From Kordia sp965224175 (GTDB taxonomy: Bacteria; Bacteroidota; Bacteroidia; Flavobacteriales; Flavobacteriaceae), in NCBI RefSeq assembly GCF_965224175.1, contig NZ_OZ245041.1, positions 1,674,001 to 1,738,000 of the forward strand: DNA of 64,000 nucleotides. The letters run 5' to 3'. Below are positions 45,122 through 53,040 of this stretch, one piece after another. The stretch's first letter is position 1. The number at the start of each line of letters is the position of its first letter. Below the pieces are notes generated by a model. It did not search any database. It worked only from the letters and a program-made list of their open reading frames with translations, and had not been told where the DNA came from. The position numbers and the translations under genes were made by a program.

Positions 45122-46255
45122 TTACGAAAACATGTCTTTGACTTTTTCAAAAAATGACTTATCACTCTTCTCTGGACTTGGGATAAAATTTTCCTCTTTT
45201 GCCATTTTTTCAAAAAAGTTTCTCTGCTCCTTTGATAATGTTTTTGGCGTCCAAACGTTGATGTGTACTAATAAATCTCCTTTCCCGTATCCGTTGATAC
45301 TTGGAATTCCTTTTCCGCGTAAGCGCAATATTTTTCCTGATTGCACTCCAGATTCTACTTTGATTCTAACTTTTCCAGTTACCGTGTCTATTTCTTTAGA
45401 ACTTCCCAAAGCAGCTTCTGAGAAACTGATATATAAATCGTAATGAAGATTATCACCTTCGCGTTTTAAGTAATCGTGTTCTTTTTCTTCAATAGCTACT
45501 AATAAGTCTCCTGAAATTCCATTTCCTGGTGCTTCATTTCCTTTTCCAGCTACTTTTAATTGCATTCCTTCTACAACACCTGCAGGAATTTTGATTACTA
45601 CTGTTTCTTCTTCAACTTTTAATCCTTGTCCGTCAGCACCAGCAGGTCTTTTATCTATTACTTGACCAGCTCCACCACATGTACTACATGTTGTAGAGGT
45701 TTGCATTCTACCTAAAATTGTGTTGGTAATTCGAGTCATTTGACCAGAACCATTACACGTTCCACAGGTTTTATAGCTTACACCAGCAGCTTGTACTTTT
45801 CTACGAACTTTTACCTTTTTCTCTACTCCATTTGCAATTTCTTCTAAGGTAAGTTTTACACGAATTCTTAGATTGCTTCCTTTAACGCGTCGTTGTCTTC
45901 CACCGCCGCCGCCAAATCCGCTAAATCCGCCACCGCCGCCAAATGCACCGCCGAAGATATCACCAAACTGACTAAAGATGTCATCCATGTTCATTCCGCC
46001 ACCGAAACCGCCGCCGCCAAAGCCACCACCGTTTTCGAAAGCTGCATGTCCGTATTGATCGTAACGTGCTTTTTTATTGTCGTCACTCAATACTTCATAA
46101 GCTTCTGCCGCTTTTTTAAACATTTCTTCCGCTTCTTTATCATCTGGGTTTTTATCAGGATGATACTGAATCGCTTTTTTACGGTATGCTTTTTTTATTT
46201 CGGCTGCCGAAGCTCCTTTGCTAATACCTAATATTTCGTAATAATCTTGTTTCAT
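45122..46255 (-). CDS. dnaJ: Chaperone DnaJ (Hsp40)
   Basis: 377 residues. J domain 1-70 with HPD at YHPDKNPDD, a Gly/Phe-rich linker (about 73-125), then the peptide-binding beta domains. Only two CxxCxGxG zinc motifs are present (CGTCNGSG and CSTCGGAG) where E. coli DnaJ has four; I recall the same in other flavobacterial DnaJ proteins, so it is a lineage trait rather than damage. It stimulates DnaK ATPase and delivers clients. Second gene of the grpE-dnaJ operon. Confidence 0.96.
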   Translation of the reverse strand: MKQDYYEILGISKGASAAEIKKAYRKKAIQYHPDKNPDDKEAEEMFKKAAEAYEVLSDDNKKARYDQYGHAAFENGGGFGGGGFGGGMNMDDIFSQFGDIFGGAFGGGGGFSGFGGGGGRQRRVKGSNLRIRVKLTLEEIANGVEKKVKVRRKVQAAGVSYKTCGTCNGSGQMTRITNTILGRMQTSTTCSTCGGAGQVIDKRPAGADGQGLKVEEETVVIKIPAGVVEGMQLKVAGKGNEAPGNGISGDLLVAIEEKEHDYLKREGDNLHYDLYISFSEAALGSSKEIDTVTGKVRIKVESGVQSGKILRLRGKGIPSINGYGKGDLLVHINVWTPKTLSKEQRNFFEKMAKEENFIPSPEKSDKSFFEKVKDMFS

Positions 46256-46317
46256 CTTACTTTAAACTTGTTTCGAAGAGATCGTTTTGTAGCAACGAAC
46301 CATCAAAAATGTTTTTA

Positions 46318-46869
46318 TTATTGCCCAACAACTACTTTAGGGTAACGAATTACTTTTTCTCCTAAAGTATATCCTTTTTCAAGAACATCAATGATTTTTC
46401 CTTTCATGTCTTCTGTTGGTGCAGGAATTTGTGTAACTGCTTCATGATCTTCAGCATCAAATTTGTCACCAGCTTTCACTTGAACTTCGCCTAAACCTTT
46501 TGCTTTCAGTGCTTCTCTTAGTTTGTTACTAATTAATTCAACACCTTTCTTTAAATCTTCTGCATCAGTTTTAGCAATTTCTGTCAAAGCTCTGTCAAAA
46601 TCATCTAAAACTGGCAACATGGCAACTACCACATCTTTACTCGCCGTTTTAAAAAGCTCTACACGCTCTTTGCTCGTTCTTTTTTTATAGTTTTCAAATT
46701 CAGCAAAAAGACGTAAGAACTTATCTTTTTCTTTTGCTAATTCTTCTTGTAATTTTTCTTCTACAGAAACTTCTTCTACTGTATTTTCAGTTGTTTCAGC
46801 CGTTTTTGCTTCTTCAGCTTGTTTTTTTGGCTGCTCGTTTTCTACTGTATTATCGTTTTTTTTGCTCAT
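46318..46869 (-). CDS. grpE: Nucleotide exchange factor GrpE
   Basis: 183 residues. A low-complexity acidic N-terminus (about 1-40), a long coiled coil (VEEKLQEELAKEKDKFLRLFAEFENYKKRTSKE) and the C-terminal beta wing (KFDAEDHEAVTQIPAP ... KGYTLGEKVIRYPKVVVG). It releases ADP from DnaK. It is followed by dnaJ after 62 bases and has a good promoter upstream. Confidence 0.95.
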   Translation of the reverse strand: MSKKNDNTVENEQPKKQAEEAKTAETTENTVEEVSVEEKLQEELAKEKDKFLRLFAEFENYKKRTSKERVELFKTASKDVVVAMLPVLDDFDRALTEIAKTDAEDLKKGVELISNKLREALKAKGLGEVQVKAGDKFDAEDHEAVTQIPAPTEDMKGKIIDVLEKGYTLGEKVIRYPKVVVGQ

Positions 46870-46911
46870 GATATATGTCCAAAAAATTGTTAGTATTTGT
46901 CATTTAGTTTG

Positions 46912-46945
46912 CAAAAGTACTGCCATTTATGGAAAAATGTCAAAA
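46912..46945 (-). promoter_or_regulatory. Promoter of grpE-dnaJ
   Basis: On the minus strand TTTTG (46941-46945), a 21-base spacer, TACTTTTG (46912-46919), an exact Bacteroidota consensus match 43 bases before the GrpE start codon. Confidence 0.7.
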
Positions 46946-47042
46946 TGTCACCAAAAATATTTTTTAACATTTGAGTTCTAAAACTTCATTGCATTTTGTA
47001 ATTTTACCATTCATTTTTTTTTTAAATTAAAAACCTCGTTCT

Positions 47043-47699
47043 ATGAAAAGAAAATTTTTAAGCATTGTTGCATTCACAGCAGTTACTTTATTAGCTGTTT
47101 CTTGTGGAGATAAGAAAAACGAAACAAAAGCAGATGATGCAAAAGCTGAGAAAACAATTACGGCTGAAGCTGTAAAATATAAAGTTGATACCGCAAATAC
47201 AACAGTAACTTGGAAAGGTTCTAAAGTAATTGGAGGAAGTCATAATGGAACTATGAATGTTTCTTCTGGAACTTTCGCTGTAAAAGACGGAAAATTAGAA
47301 AGCGGAAACTTTATTATTGATATTAAGTCTTTGAAGGTTTTAGATATTCCTGCAGAAGATGAAGGAAACGCAAAGTTGAAAGGACATTTGTTGAATGGAG
47401 ATTTCTTTGATGCTGAAAACCATGGAAGCGCAGCGTTTTCTGTTACTGGTGTAAAAGAAGAAAATGGGAAGACAATGATTGAAGGTAATTTAACTTTAAA
47501 AGGTGTGAAGAAAAATATTTCTTTCCCGGCAAAAGTTTCTATGGAAGGCGACAAAGCTATGATTGTAAGCGAAGTATTTACAATTAATAGAACAGATTTT
47601 GGAATGAAATATGGTTCTTCATCACTTGCAGATACTGTAAAAGATAGAGCTATTAGTGATGACGTAGAGTTATCTGTAAATCTTACAGGAACAAAATAA
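47043..47699 (+). CDS. YceI-family lipoprotein
   Basis: 218 residues. The lipobox TLLAVSC at about residue 21 is followed by a Lys/Asp/Glu-rich spacer and a YceI lipocalin-like barrel (YKVDTANTTVTWKGSKVIGGSHNGTMNVSSG ... LKGHLLNGDFFDAENHGSAAFSVTG ... FTINRTDFGMKYG). YceI proteins bind isoprenoid or amphiphilic lipids in the periplasm. Single gene with its own terminator. Confidence 0.93.
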   Translation: MKRKFLSIVAFTAVTLLAVSCGDKKNETKADDAKAEKTITAEAVKYKVDTANTTVTWKGSKVIGGSHNGTMNVSSGTFAVKDGKLESGNFIIDIKSLKVLDIPAEDEGNAKLKGHLLNGDFFDAENHGSAAFSVTGVKEENGKTMIEGNLTLKGVKKNISFPAKVSMEGDKAMIVSEVFTINRTDFGMKYGSSSLADTVKDRAISDDVELSVNLTGTK

Positions 47700-47724
47700 T
47701 ACGATTCTACATATAATACATTAG

Positions 47725-47755
47725 ATAAACCGACTTCGTGTCGGTTTATTTTTTG
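47725..47755. terminator. Terminator between YceI and the TIGR01777 gene
   Basis: ATAAACCGAC, loop TTCGT, GTCGGTTTAT, then TTTTTT on the plus strand. Confidence 0.85.
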
Positions 47756-48657
47756 AGTAAATTTTCTAAAGCTTCCGTTAATTCTGGATAGTTGAATGTA
47801 AAACCTGTGTTTTCTATTTTTTGTGAGTTTACTTGCTGACTTGAAGTTACAAGTGTACTCATTTCTCCCAGTATTAATTTCATCATAAATGTTGGTACAT
47901 TAGGCAAAAAGAAAGGCTTTTTTAGTACTGAGGCGATTTCTTTAGTTAGTAGTTTGTTTGTTGTTGGATTGGGTCCTACTGCATTATAGGTGCCAGTTAT
48001 GTTGTTGGTAAGTATATGCATATACATTCTTACCATGTCTTCAATATGAATCCAAGATTGCCATTGTTTTCCTGAACCTATTGCCGCACCAACTCCATAT
48101 TTTACAGGCTTTGCCATTTCTCCTAAAGCGCCTCCATTTTCTGAAAGAACTATTCCTGTACGAAGAATTGTTACTGGAATTTCTAACGATTTGAATTGAT
48201 TGGCGTGCAATTCCCATTGTTTTACCACTTTCCCTAGAAAGTCATCTGATTCTTCTTTGGTTTGTTCTGTATAATTTTCTGTTAATGAATTTGGGTAGAT
48301 CGCTATACCTGAAGCAGATATATAGTGTTTTACTGTGTGATTTTTTGTATTCCGAAGTGCTTTAAACAATACATTTGCTGTATCAACTCGGCTACTCACA
48401 ATTTCTTGCTTGTATGCTTCTGTCCAGCGTTTGGCAATGTTAGCACCGGAAATATTTATGATAGCATCAACTCCTTCAAAACAAGCTTCGTCAATTTCAC
48501 CTTCGGTTGGATTCCAGTAAAAACCTTTTTTATGTTCAGATTGCGCTAGTTTACTTTTGCGAGTAGTTAAGTAATGAATTTGATGATTTTCCTTTAAGCA
48601 TAATTCACTTAAAGCAGAACCTATTAATCCAGTTGCACCACAAATAAGTATTTTCAT
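47746..48657 (-). CDS. TIGR01777-family NAD(P)-binding epimerase-like protein
   Basis: About 303 residues from the ATG at 48657, which puts the Rossmann motif GATGLIGSAL right after MKILIC; an upstream Met at 48678 is less likely. Further family motifs are GFYWNPTEGEIDEACFEGVDAIINISGANIAKRWT, the YxxxK-region variant SASGIAIYP, and RTGIVLSENGGAL. The family (E. coli YfcH, animal SDR39U1) binds NADPH; the reaction is not established. Confidence 0.9.
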   Translation of the reverse strand: MKILICGATGLIGSALSELCLKENHQIHYLTTRKSKLAQSEHKKGFYWNPTEGEIDEACFEGVDAIINISGANIAKRWTEAYKQEIVSSRVDTANVLFKALRNTKNHTVKHYISASGIAIYPNSLTENYTEQTKEESDDFLGKVVKQWELHANQFKSLEIPVTILRTGIVLSENGGALGEMAKPVKYGVGAAIGSGKQWQSWIHIEDMVRMYMHILTNNITGTYNAVGPNPTTNKLLTKEIASVLKKPFFLPNVPTFMMKLILGEMSTLVTSSQQVNSQKIENTGFTFNYPELTEALENLLKK

Positions 48658-48740
48658 TGGAATTATTTTTCTTTTCACTGTAAAAATACGCTAAAAAGAA
48701 CAGATATAAAGACGTTAGGTATTTTTTCGAGTCCTAAATA

Positions 48741-49418
48741 TTAGTTATTTTTTGTAGCACGTAGCATTTCCCGTTTTCCTGGCGGACCAGGAAGTCGTTC
48801 TACTTTGAATCCGACTTCTTGCATGGCACGTCTCACACTTCCTTTGGCAGCATAGGTTACTAATACACTATTGTTTTGCAAAGCATTGTACATTTTTTGG
48901 AAAATTTCAACCGTCCATAATTCTGGTTGCACGCGCGCGCCAAAGGCATCAAAGTATATTAAATTAAATTTTCTTTGATCGTTAATTTGATCAAAGAATT
49001 GTTGTCGCTTTGTCAGTTTGAAGTTTGTTGTAATTAGTGTTTCGGTTTCCCATTCACAAGTATGCATTTTATTGAAAGTTGCAGCATTGTTTTCAGCTTT
49101 TAATTCAGTGATGTAATTTAACTGCGTAATTTCTGCGGAAGCGACAGGATACGCCTCAACACCATGATAATTTATTGTTAACTGTTGTTTTTGTGCCTCT
49201 AGATAGGTCATAAAAGCATTCAATCCTGTACCAAATCCAATTTCAAGAATATGAATTTGTGCAGGATTGAACGTATTTTGTAAGTATTGCAAGCCCGTTT
49301 TTATAAAAACATGCTCGGCTTCTTGAATTGCACCATGCGTAGAATGATATTGCTCATTCCATTCTTCTAGATGAATTGTGGTTGATCCATCTTTGGTGGT
49401 GATAATTCTTCGTTTCAA
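48741..49418 (-). CDS. mnmD: tRNA 5-methylaminomethyl-2-thiouridine methyltransferase MnmD
   Basis: 225 residues. MnmC-N-like methyltransferase: YHSTHGAIQEAEHVFIKTGLQYL, SAM motif ILEIGFGTGLNAFMTYLEA, INYHGVEAYP, FNLIYFDAFGARVQPELWT and the C-terminal GSVRRAMQEVGFKVERLPGPPGKREMLRA. It completes mnm5s2U34 in tRNA wobble positions; the oxidoreductase half of E. coli MnmC is absent. It starts 2 bases before the DUF4920 gene's stop codon region, so the two genes form an operon. Confidence 0.92.
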   Translation of the reverse strand: MKRRIITTKDGSTTIHLEEWNEQYHSTHGAIQEAEHVFIKTGLQYLQNTFNPAQIHILEIGFGTGLNAFMTYLEAQKQQLTINYHGVEAYPVASAEITQLNYITELKAENNAATFNKMHTCEWETETLITTNFKLTKRQQFFDQINDQRKFNLIYFDAFGARVQPELWTVEIFQKMYNALQNNSVLVTYAAKGSVRRAMQEVGFKVERLPGPPGKREMLRATKNN

Positions 49419-49420
49419 GC

Positions 49421-49933
49421 TTATTTTTTCAATAAAACACCATCTGCTACAAATGAAAGTGTCTTTTTAGGTTCTGTAATTTTGGCAATTTCTTCTTTAG
49501 ATTTTCCTGCATCTTCAGCATAATGCTTTAATTCGTCAACAGAAGTTTCTTGAACAAATGCTTTCCCATTTACAATTACTTCACCTTTTGCATCTAGTGG
49601 CATAAAGAATCCGTAATCTTTAAATTTTACCATGACTTCTTTTTCTTCTCCTAAGTCTAAACGCATCCAACATCCTTTTTTAGAGCACACTGAATTGATG
49701 TTTGATGTAAATTTTACATCTAGTGTATCACCTACTTTTAGGCTGTTGTATTTTTCATTGATTTGAGCAGTTGAAAGTACATCTTCAGCATCAATTTTAT
49801 CTCCAAAAGAAGCATATGCCATTTCTGGAGCTTTGACTTCTTTCGTTTCTTGAACTGTTTTTTCGTTATTTTTTGCGTCTTTACATGCTACAAATGCCAG
49901 TAGGGTTAATCCTAAAATTACAATTTTCTTCAT
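49421..49933 (-). CDS. DUF4920-domain lipoprotein
   Basis: 170 residues. Lipobox LLAFVAC at about residue 17, then the DUF4920 domain with NSVCSKKGCWMRLDLGEEKEVMVKFKDYGFFMPLDAKG; the paired Cys (CSKKGCW) is the conserved core and may bind a metal or form a disulfide. Function unknown. Upstream of mnmD with a 2-base gap. Confidence 0.85.
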   Translation of the reverse strand: MKKIVILGLTLLAFVACKDAKNNEKTVQETKEVKAPEMAYASFGDKIDAEDVLSTAQINEKYNSLKVGDTLDVKFTSNINSVCSKKGCWMRLDLGEEKEVMVKFKDYGFFMPLDAKGEVIVNGKAFVQETSVDELKHYAEDAGKSKEEIAKITEPKKTLSFVADGVLLKK

Positions 49934-50037
49934 TTTTATTAAATATTTCTTAAAATTATTACGGTTTTGTTATGAATCTTTAATTTTACGAACTAATTTT
50001 TGTTGAAAACTAAGATTTTTTTAAAGTTAAATATTTG

Positions 50038-50045
50038 TACCTTTG
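50038..50045 (+). promoter_or_regulatory. -7 box of the aminotransferase gene
   Basis: TACCTTTG, an exact TAnnTTTG match. Transcription would start near 50052, downstream of the ATG at 50043, so the start codon must be 50064 or 50067. Confidence 0.6.
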
Positions 50046-50063
50046 CACAAAATTAAGAATTAT

Positions 50064-51131
50064 ATGATGAGTGACCTTTCTATTGATATAAAAATTTCTA
50101 AAGTTTCTGAGAGTAAAATTAAAAATGTTGATTTTGATAGTTTAGCTTTTGGAAAAGTATTCACTGATCATATGTTTGTATGTGATTATGTTGATGGAGC
50201 ATGGCAAACGCCTGAAATTATGCCTTATCAACCACTTACGATTGATCCTTCGGCGCGTGTTTTTCATTATGGACAAGCTGTTTTTGAAGGAATGAAGGCT
50301 TTTAAAGATGAAGATGACAAGATTTGGTTATTTCGCCCAGAAGACAATTTTCACCGTATTAATAAATCTTCACATCGTATGGCAATTCCTGATTTCCCAA
50401 AGGAGTTTTTCTTTGAAGGATTAACGCAATTGTTACAAATAGAGAAAAACTGGATTCAAAAAGGAAAAGGAAATTCATTATACATACGTCCGTTTGTGAT
50501 TGCTACTGAAGCGGCGATTTCTGCTTCTCCGTCAAATAGTTATAAATTTATGATTATTTGTTCGCCTGCACAATCGTACTATGCTGGTGAAGTGAAAGTA
50601 TTGTTTGCAGAGAAATTTAGTCGTGCTGCCGATGGTGGTGTTGGTTATGCAAAAGCTGCTGGAAATTACGGAGCACAGTTTTACCCAACAAGTTTAGCAC
50701 ATGCGAAAGGATATCAGCAAATTATTTGGACAGATGCTAATACACATGAGTATTTGGAAGAAGCTGGAACTATGAATATTTTCTTTAGAGTTGGTGATAC
50801 TTTGTTAACTGCTCCAAATAACGATCGTATTTTGGATGGAATTACGCGTAAAAGTGTGATTCAATTGGCAGAAGATAATGGAATTGACATTGAAGTTCGT
50901 CGTGTAACTGTTGCAGAAATCAAAGAAGCTGCAAGAAGTGGTGAGTTGAAAGAAATTTTTGGTGCAGGAACAGCTGCGGTGATTAATCCGATTGCTGGTT
51001 TTGAACATGCAGGCGATGAATTTGAGTTGCCTAAACTTGAAAAATCGTATGCTTCCTTTTTTAAAGAGAAATTAATGAATATTCAATATAACGTTTCTGA
51101 AGATCCACATGGTTGGAGATATGAGGTTTAG
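50064..51131 (+). CDS. ilvE: Branched-chain amino acid aminotransferase
   Basis: 355 residues from the Met at 50064 (an upstream ATG at 50043 lies inside the promoter). Fold-type IV PLP aminotransferase: VFHYGQAVFEGMKAFK, the PLP-binding Lys in GGVGYAKAAGNYGAQ, TDANTHEYLEEAGTMNIFF and the phosphate loop EIFGAGTAAVINPI. It makes or degrades Leu, Ile and Val with 2-oxoglutarate as amino acceptor. Its stop codon is the start of a (GACTGTTA)9 microsatellite. Confidence 0.95.
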   Translation: MMSDLSIDIKISKVSESKIKNVDFDSLAFGKVFTDHMFVCDYVDGAWQTPEIMPYQPLTIDPSARVFHYGQAVFEGMKAFKDEDDKIWLFRPEDNFHRINKSSHRMAIPDFPKEFFFEGLTQLLQIEKNWIQKGKGNSLYIRPFVIATEAAISASPSNSYKFMIICSPAQSYYAGEVKVLFAEKFSRAADGGVGYAKAAGNYGAQFYPTSLAHAKGYQQIIWTDANTHEYLEEAGTMNIFFRVGDTLLTAPNNDRILDGITRKSVIQLAEDNGIDIEVRRVTVAEIKEAARSGELKEIFGAGTAAVINPIAGFEHAGDEFELPKLEKSYASFFKEKLMNIQYNVSEDPHGWRYEV

Positions 51132-51202
51132 ACTGTTAGACTGTTAGACTGTTAGACTGTTAGACTGTTAGACTGTTAGACTGTTAGACTGTTAGACTGT
51201 TA
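51131..51202. repeat. 8-base microsatellite, nine perfect copies
   Basis: GACTGTTA repeated nine times without interruption, beginning at the last base of the aminotransferase stop codon (TAG, 51129-51131) and ending 8 bases before a terminator hairpin. Confidence 0.95.
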
Positions 51203-51210
51203 GATATATA

Positions 51211-51240
51211 AAAAAGTGACTTCAATTGAAGTCACTTTTT
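51211..51240. terminator. Perfect bidirectional terminator
   Basis: AAAAAGTGACTTCAA followed directly by its reverse complement TTGAAGTCACTTTTT; 15-bp stem serving both the aminotransferase gene and the convergent MazG-like gene. Confidence 0.9.
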
Positions 51241-51250
51241 TGTTTTTGTA

Positions 51251-51640
51251 TTATTTATCAGCTAATATTTTTGCGATATTCGGTTTAAAATAGTTTGGTC
51301 CTTTGAGTACTTTTCCATCTTCTCGGTAGATCGGTTTTCCGTCTGCGCCCAATTTGCTCATGTTACTACGTTGAATTTCTTCAAAAACTTCTACGATCTT
51401 TTCTTGCATTCCGTGTTCTATGATGGTTCCACAAAGAATGTATAACATATCTCCTAAAGCATCTGCTACTTCTACTAAATCATTGTTTTGAGCAGCTTCT
51501 AAGTATTCTTCATTTTCTTCTTTCATTAGATTGAAGCGCAGCATGTTTCTTGCTTCGCTAATGTTAGCGGTTGGTGTATTTTTGATTCCTAAGCCAAATG
51601 CTTCGTGAAATTCTGTAACGGCTTCTATTCTTCTTTTCAA
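51251..51640 (-). CDS. MazG-like nucleotide pyrophosphohydrolase
   Basis: 129 residues. All-alpha NTP pyrophosphohydrolase pattern: EARNMLRFNLMKEENEEYLEAA (metal-binding ExxE) and LVEVADALGDMLYILCGT (second acidic ExxD helix). The C-terminal GADGKPIYREDGKVLKGPNYFKP is typical of the PRA-PH/MazG-like subfamily. It removes pyrophosphate from a nucleoside triphosphate or related substrate; specificity not visible. Confidence 0.88.
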   Translation of the reverse strand: MKRRIEAVTEFHEAFGLGIKNTPTANISEARNMLRFNLMKEENEEYLEAAQNNDLVEVADALGDMLYILCGTIIEHGMQEKIVEVFEEIQRSNMSKLGADGKPIYREDGKVLKGPNYFKPNIAKILADK

Positions 51641-51754
51641 ATCGTTTGTATTTTAAAAATTATCATTCGAAATATACTTGATTATTTAGCTGTTTTTTGG
51701 ATGATTGTTATTTTATTTTGAAACTTTTATTAACAACTTTTGCGGTTTAATTCG

Positions 51755-51762
51755 TAATTTTG
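51755..51762 (+). promoter_or_regulatory. -7 box before the small membrane protein gene
   Basis: TAATTTTG, exact consensus, 20 bases before the ATG at 51783; it rules out the upstream ATG at 51705. Confidence 0.5.
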
Positions 51763-51782
51763 CAAAAAATAAATTATACGTT

Positions 51783-51971
51783 ATGTTTAGTTCTGGTCAG
51801 TTGATTTTTGCCGCTTTTTTTGTGATTGTTTTTGTTGCAATTATGATTTATGCATATCGAAAAGATTTACAACTACACAAGCGTTATTACAAAGGAAGCT
51901 TACGCATTCTTTTGGTTTTTATACTCTTCATTATCACCATAGTTGTCATTAAGAAATTTATTGTGTCATAA
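51783..51971 (+). CDS. Small membrane protein, hypothetical
   Basis: 62 residues from the ATG at 51783. Two membrane helices (IFAAFFVIVFVAIMIYAY and ILLVFILFIITIVVIKKFI) are separated by a basic loop RKDLQLHKRYYKGSLR. The conserved-looking layout suggests a real gene; I recall similar short proteins beside MazG-like genes in flavobacteria but cannot name the family. Confidence 0.65.
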   Translation: MFSSGQLIFAAFFVIVFVAIMIYAYRKDLQLHKRYYKGSLRILLVFILFIITIVVIKKFIVS

Positions 51972-52141
51972 TTGTTTTCGTTTTTCTATTAGACATTTTT
52001 TCGTAAATTGTAGGAAAACTAACTAGAAACCACCATAATATAAATACGTTTATTACATTTTTTATCGTGATAGGATTCCCAAATCGTTAAAATTTATATT
52101 CGGCGCACATAGTTTGTTTGTAATTTTTAGAACCCTAACAT

Positions 52142-52756
52142 ATGATTACAGTCGCTATTGCAGAAGACCATCAAGCTCTTATTGATGGCATTAAGTCGTA
52201 TTTGGAATACGAGGAAGATATTAGTATTGTAGGACATGCCAACGATGGAGAAGCTTTATTGAAGATTGTCCGCCACAAACAGCCTAAAGTTGTGATTTGT
52301 GATATTCGAATGCCAAAAATGGATGGCATTGTTGCTACACGACATATTAAGAAAGAATTTCCACATATTAATGTATTGGCTTTTACCATGTATGATCAGG
52401 ATAATGCTGTACAACAGATGTTAGATGCTGGCGCTACAGGATATATTTTGAAAAATTCACCTTTGAAAATTGTCTTAGAAGCCATACATACACTTTCGGA
52501 CAACAAGCCGTACTATGATGCAAAGTTAAATATTGAGCAAGTAACTAAGAATAGTTCCAAGTCTATTTTATCGAGGCGGGAAAAGGAAATTCTGGCACTC
52601 ATTGCACAACGAAAGACTTCTCAAGAGATTGCTGATTTACTATTTATTTCTAAATCTACGATAGATACACATCGAAAGAATATGATACAAAAACTCAATT
52701 TAAAAGGAGCCAATGAGTTGTTGGGCTATGCTATTGAGCAGAAATATGCTTTCTAG
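52142..52756 (+). CDS. LuxR/NarL-type response regulator
   Basis: 204 residues. Receiver domain with phospho-acceptor Asp54 (VVICDIRMPKMDG) and conserved Lys in GYILKNSPLK; C-terminal LuxR helix-turn-helix (LSRREKEILALIAQRKTSQEIADLLFISKSTIDTHRKNMIQKL). It should be phosphorylated by a HisKA_3-type kinase, but no intact kinase is adjacent; only a 54-residue remnant follows. Confidence 0.92.
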   Translation: MITVAIAEDHQALIDGIKSYLEYEEDISIVGHANDGEALLKIVRHKQPKVVICDIRMPKMDGIVATRHIKKEFPHINVLAFTMYDQDNAVQQMLDAGATGYILKNSPLKIVLEAIHTLSDNKPYYDAKLNIEQVTKNSSKSILSRREKEILALIAQRKTSQEIADLLFISKSTIDTHRKNMIQKLNLKGANELLGYAIEQKYAF

Positions 52757-52784
52757 GTTGGTTGTTTTGGGAGAATACCTATTT

Positions 52785-52946
52785 GTTACCAATGACAAAG
52801 GTTTTAACGAAAATAATTTAAAAAATGCTGGAATTAGTTTAGAAAATATAAAAAAACGTATCAAACACCTCAACGGTACATTTTCTATCGATAGCACACT
52901 TGGAAAAGGCGCGACTATTTTAATTGATATTCCTTTGATGGTGTAA
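52785..52946 (+). pseudogene. C-terminal remnant of a histidine kinase ATPase domain
   Basis: The reading frame ending at 52946 encodes VTNDKGFNENN ... GISLENIKKRIKHLNG ... STLGKGATILIDIPL, matching the last part of a HATPase_c domain of NarX/DegS-type kinases (N-D-G-G-F box, G-I-S-L-x-N, then GKGT-like G3 box). Everything upstream, including the dimerisation/His region, is missing; the preceding sequence is the end of the response regulator. It looks like a deleted partner kinase. Confidence 0.75.
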
Positions 52947-53040
52947 AACACTTTTTATTATTATAAAATACCTACAAATAAGTATTTTTTGTATTACATA
53001 AAACACTATTTTTATAACATTAACTGCAACCAATATTACC

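Noticed and set aside
45122..46255. DnaJ missing two zinc motifs as gene damage
   Set aside because: I recall flavobacterial DnaJ proteins with just two CxxCxGxG motifs; the rest of the protein is intact.
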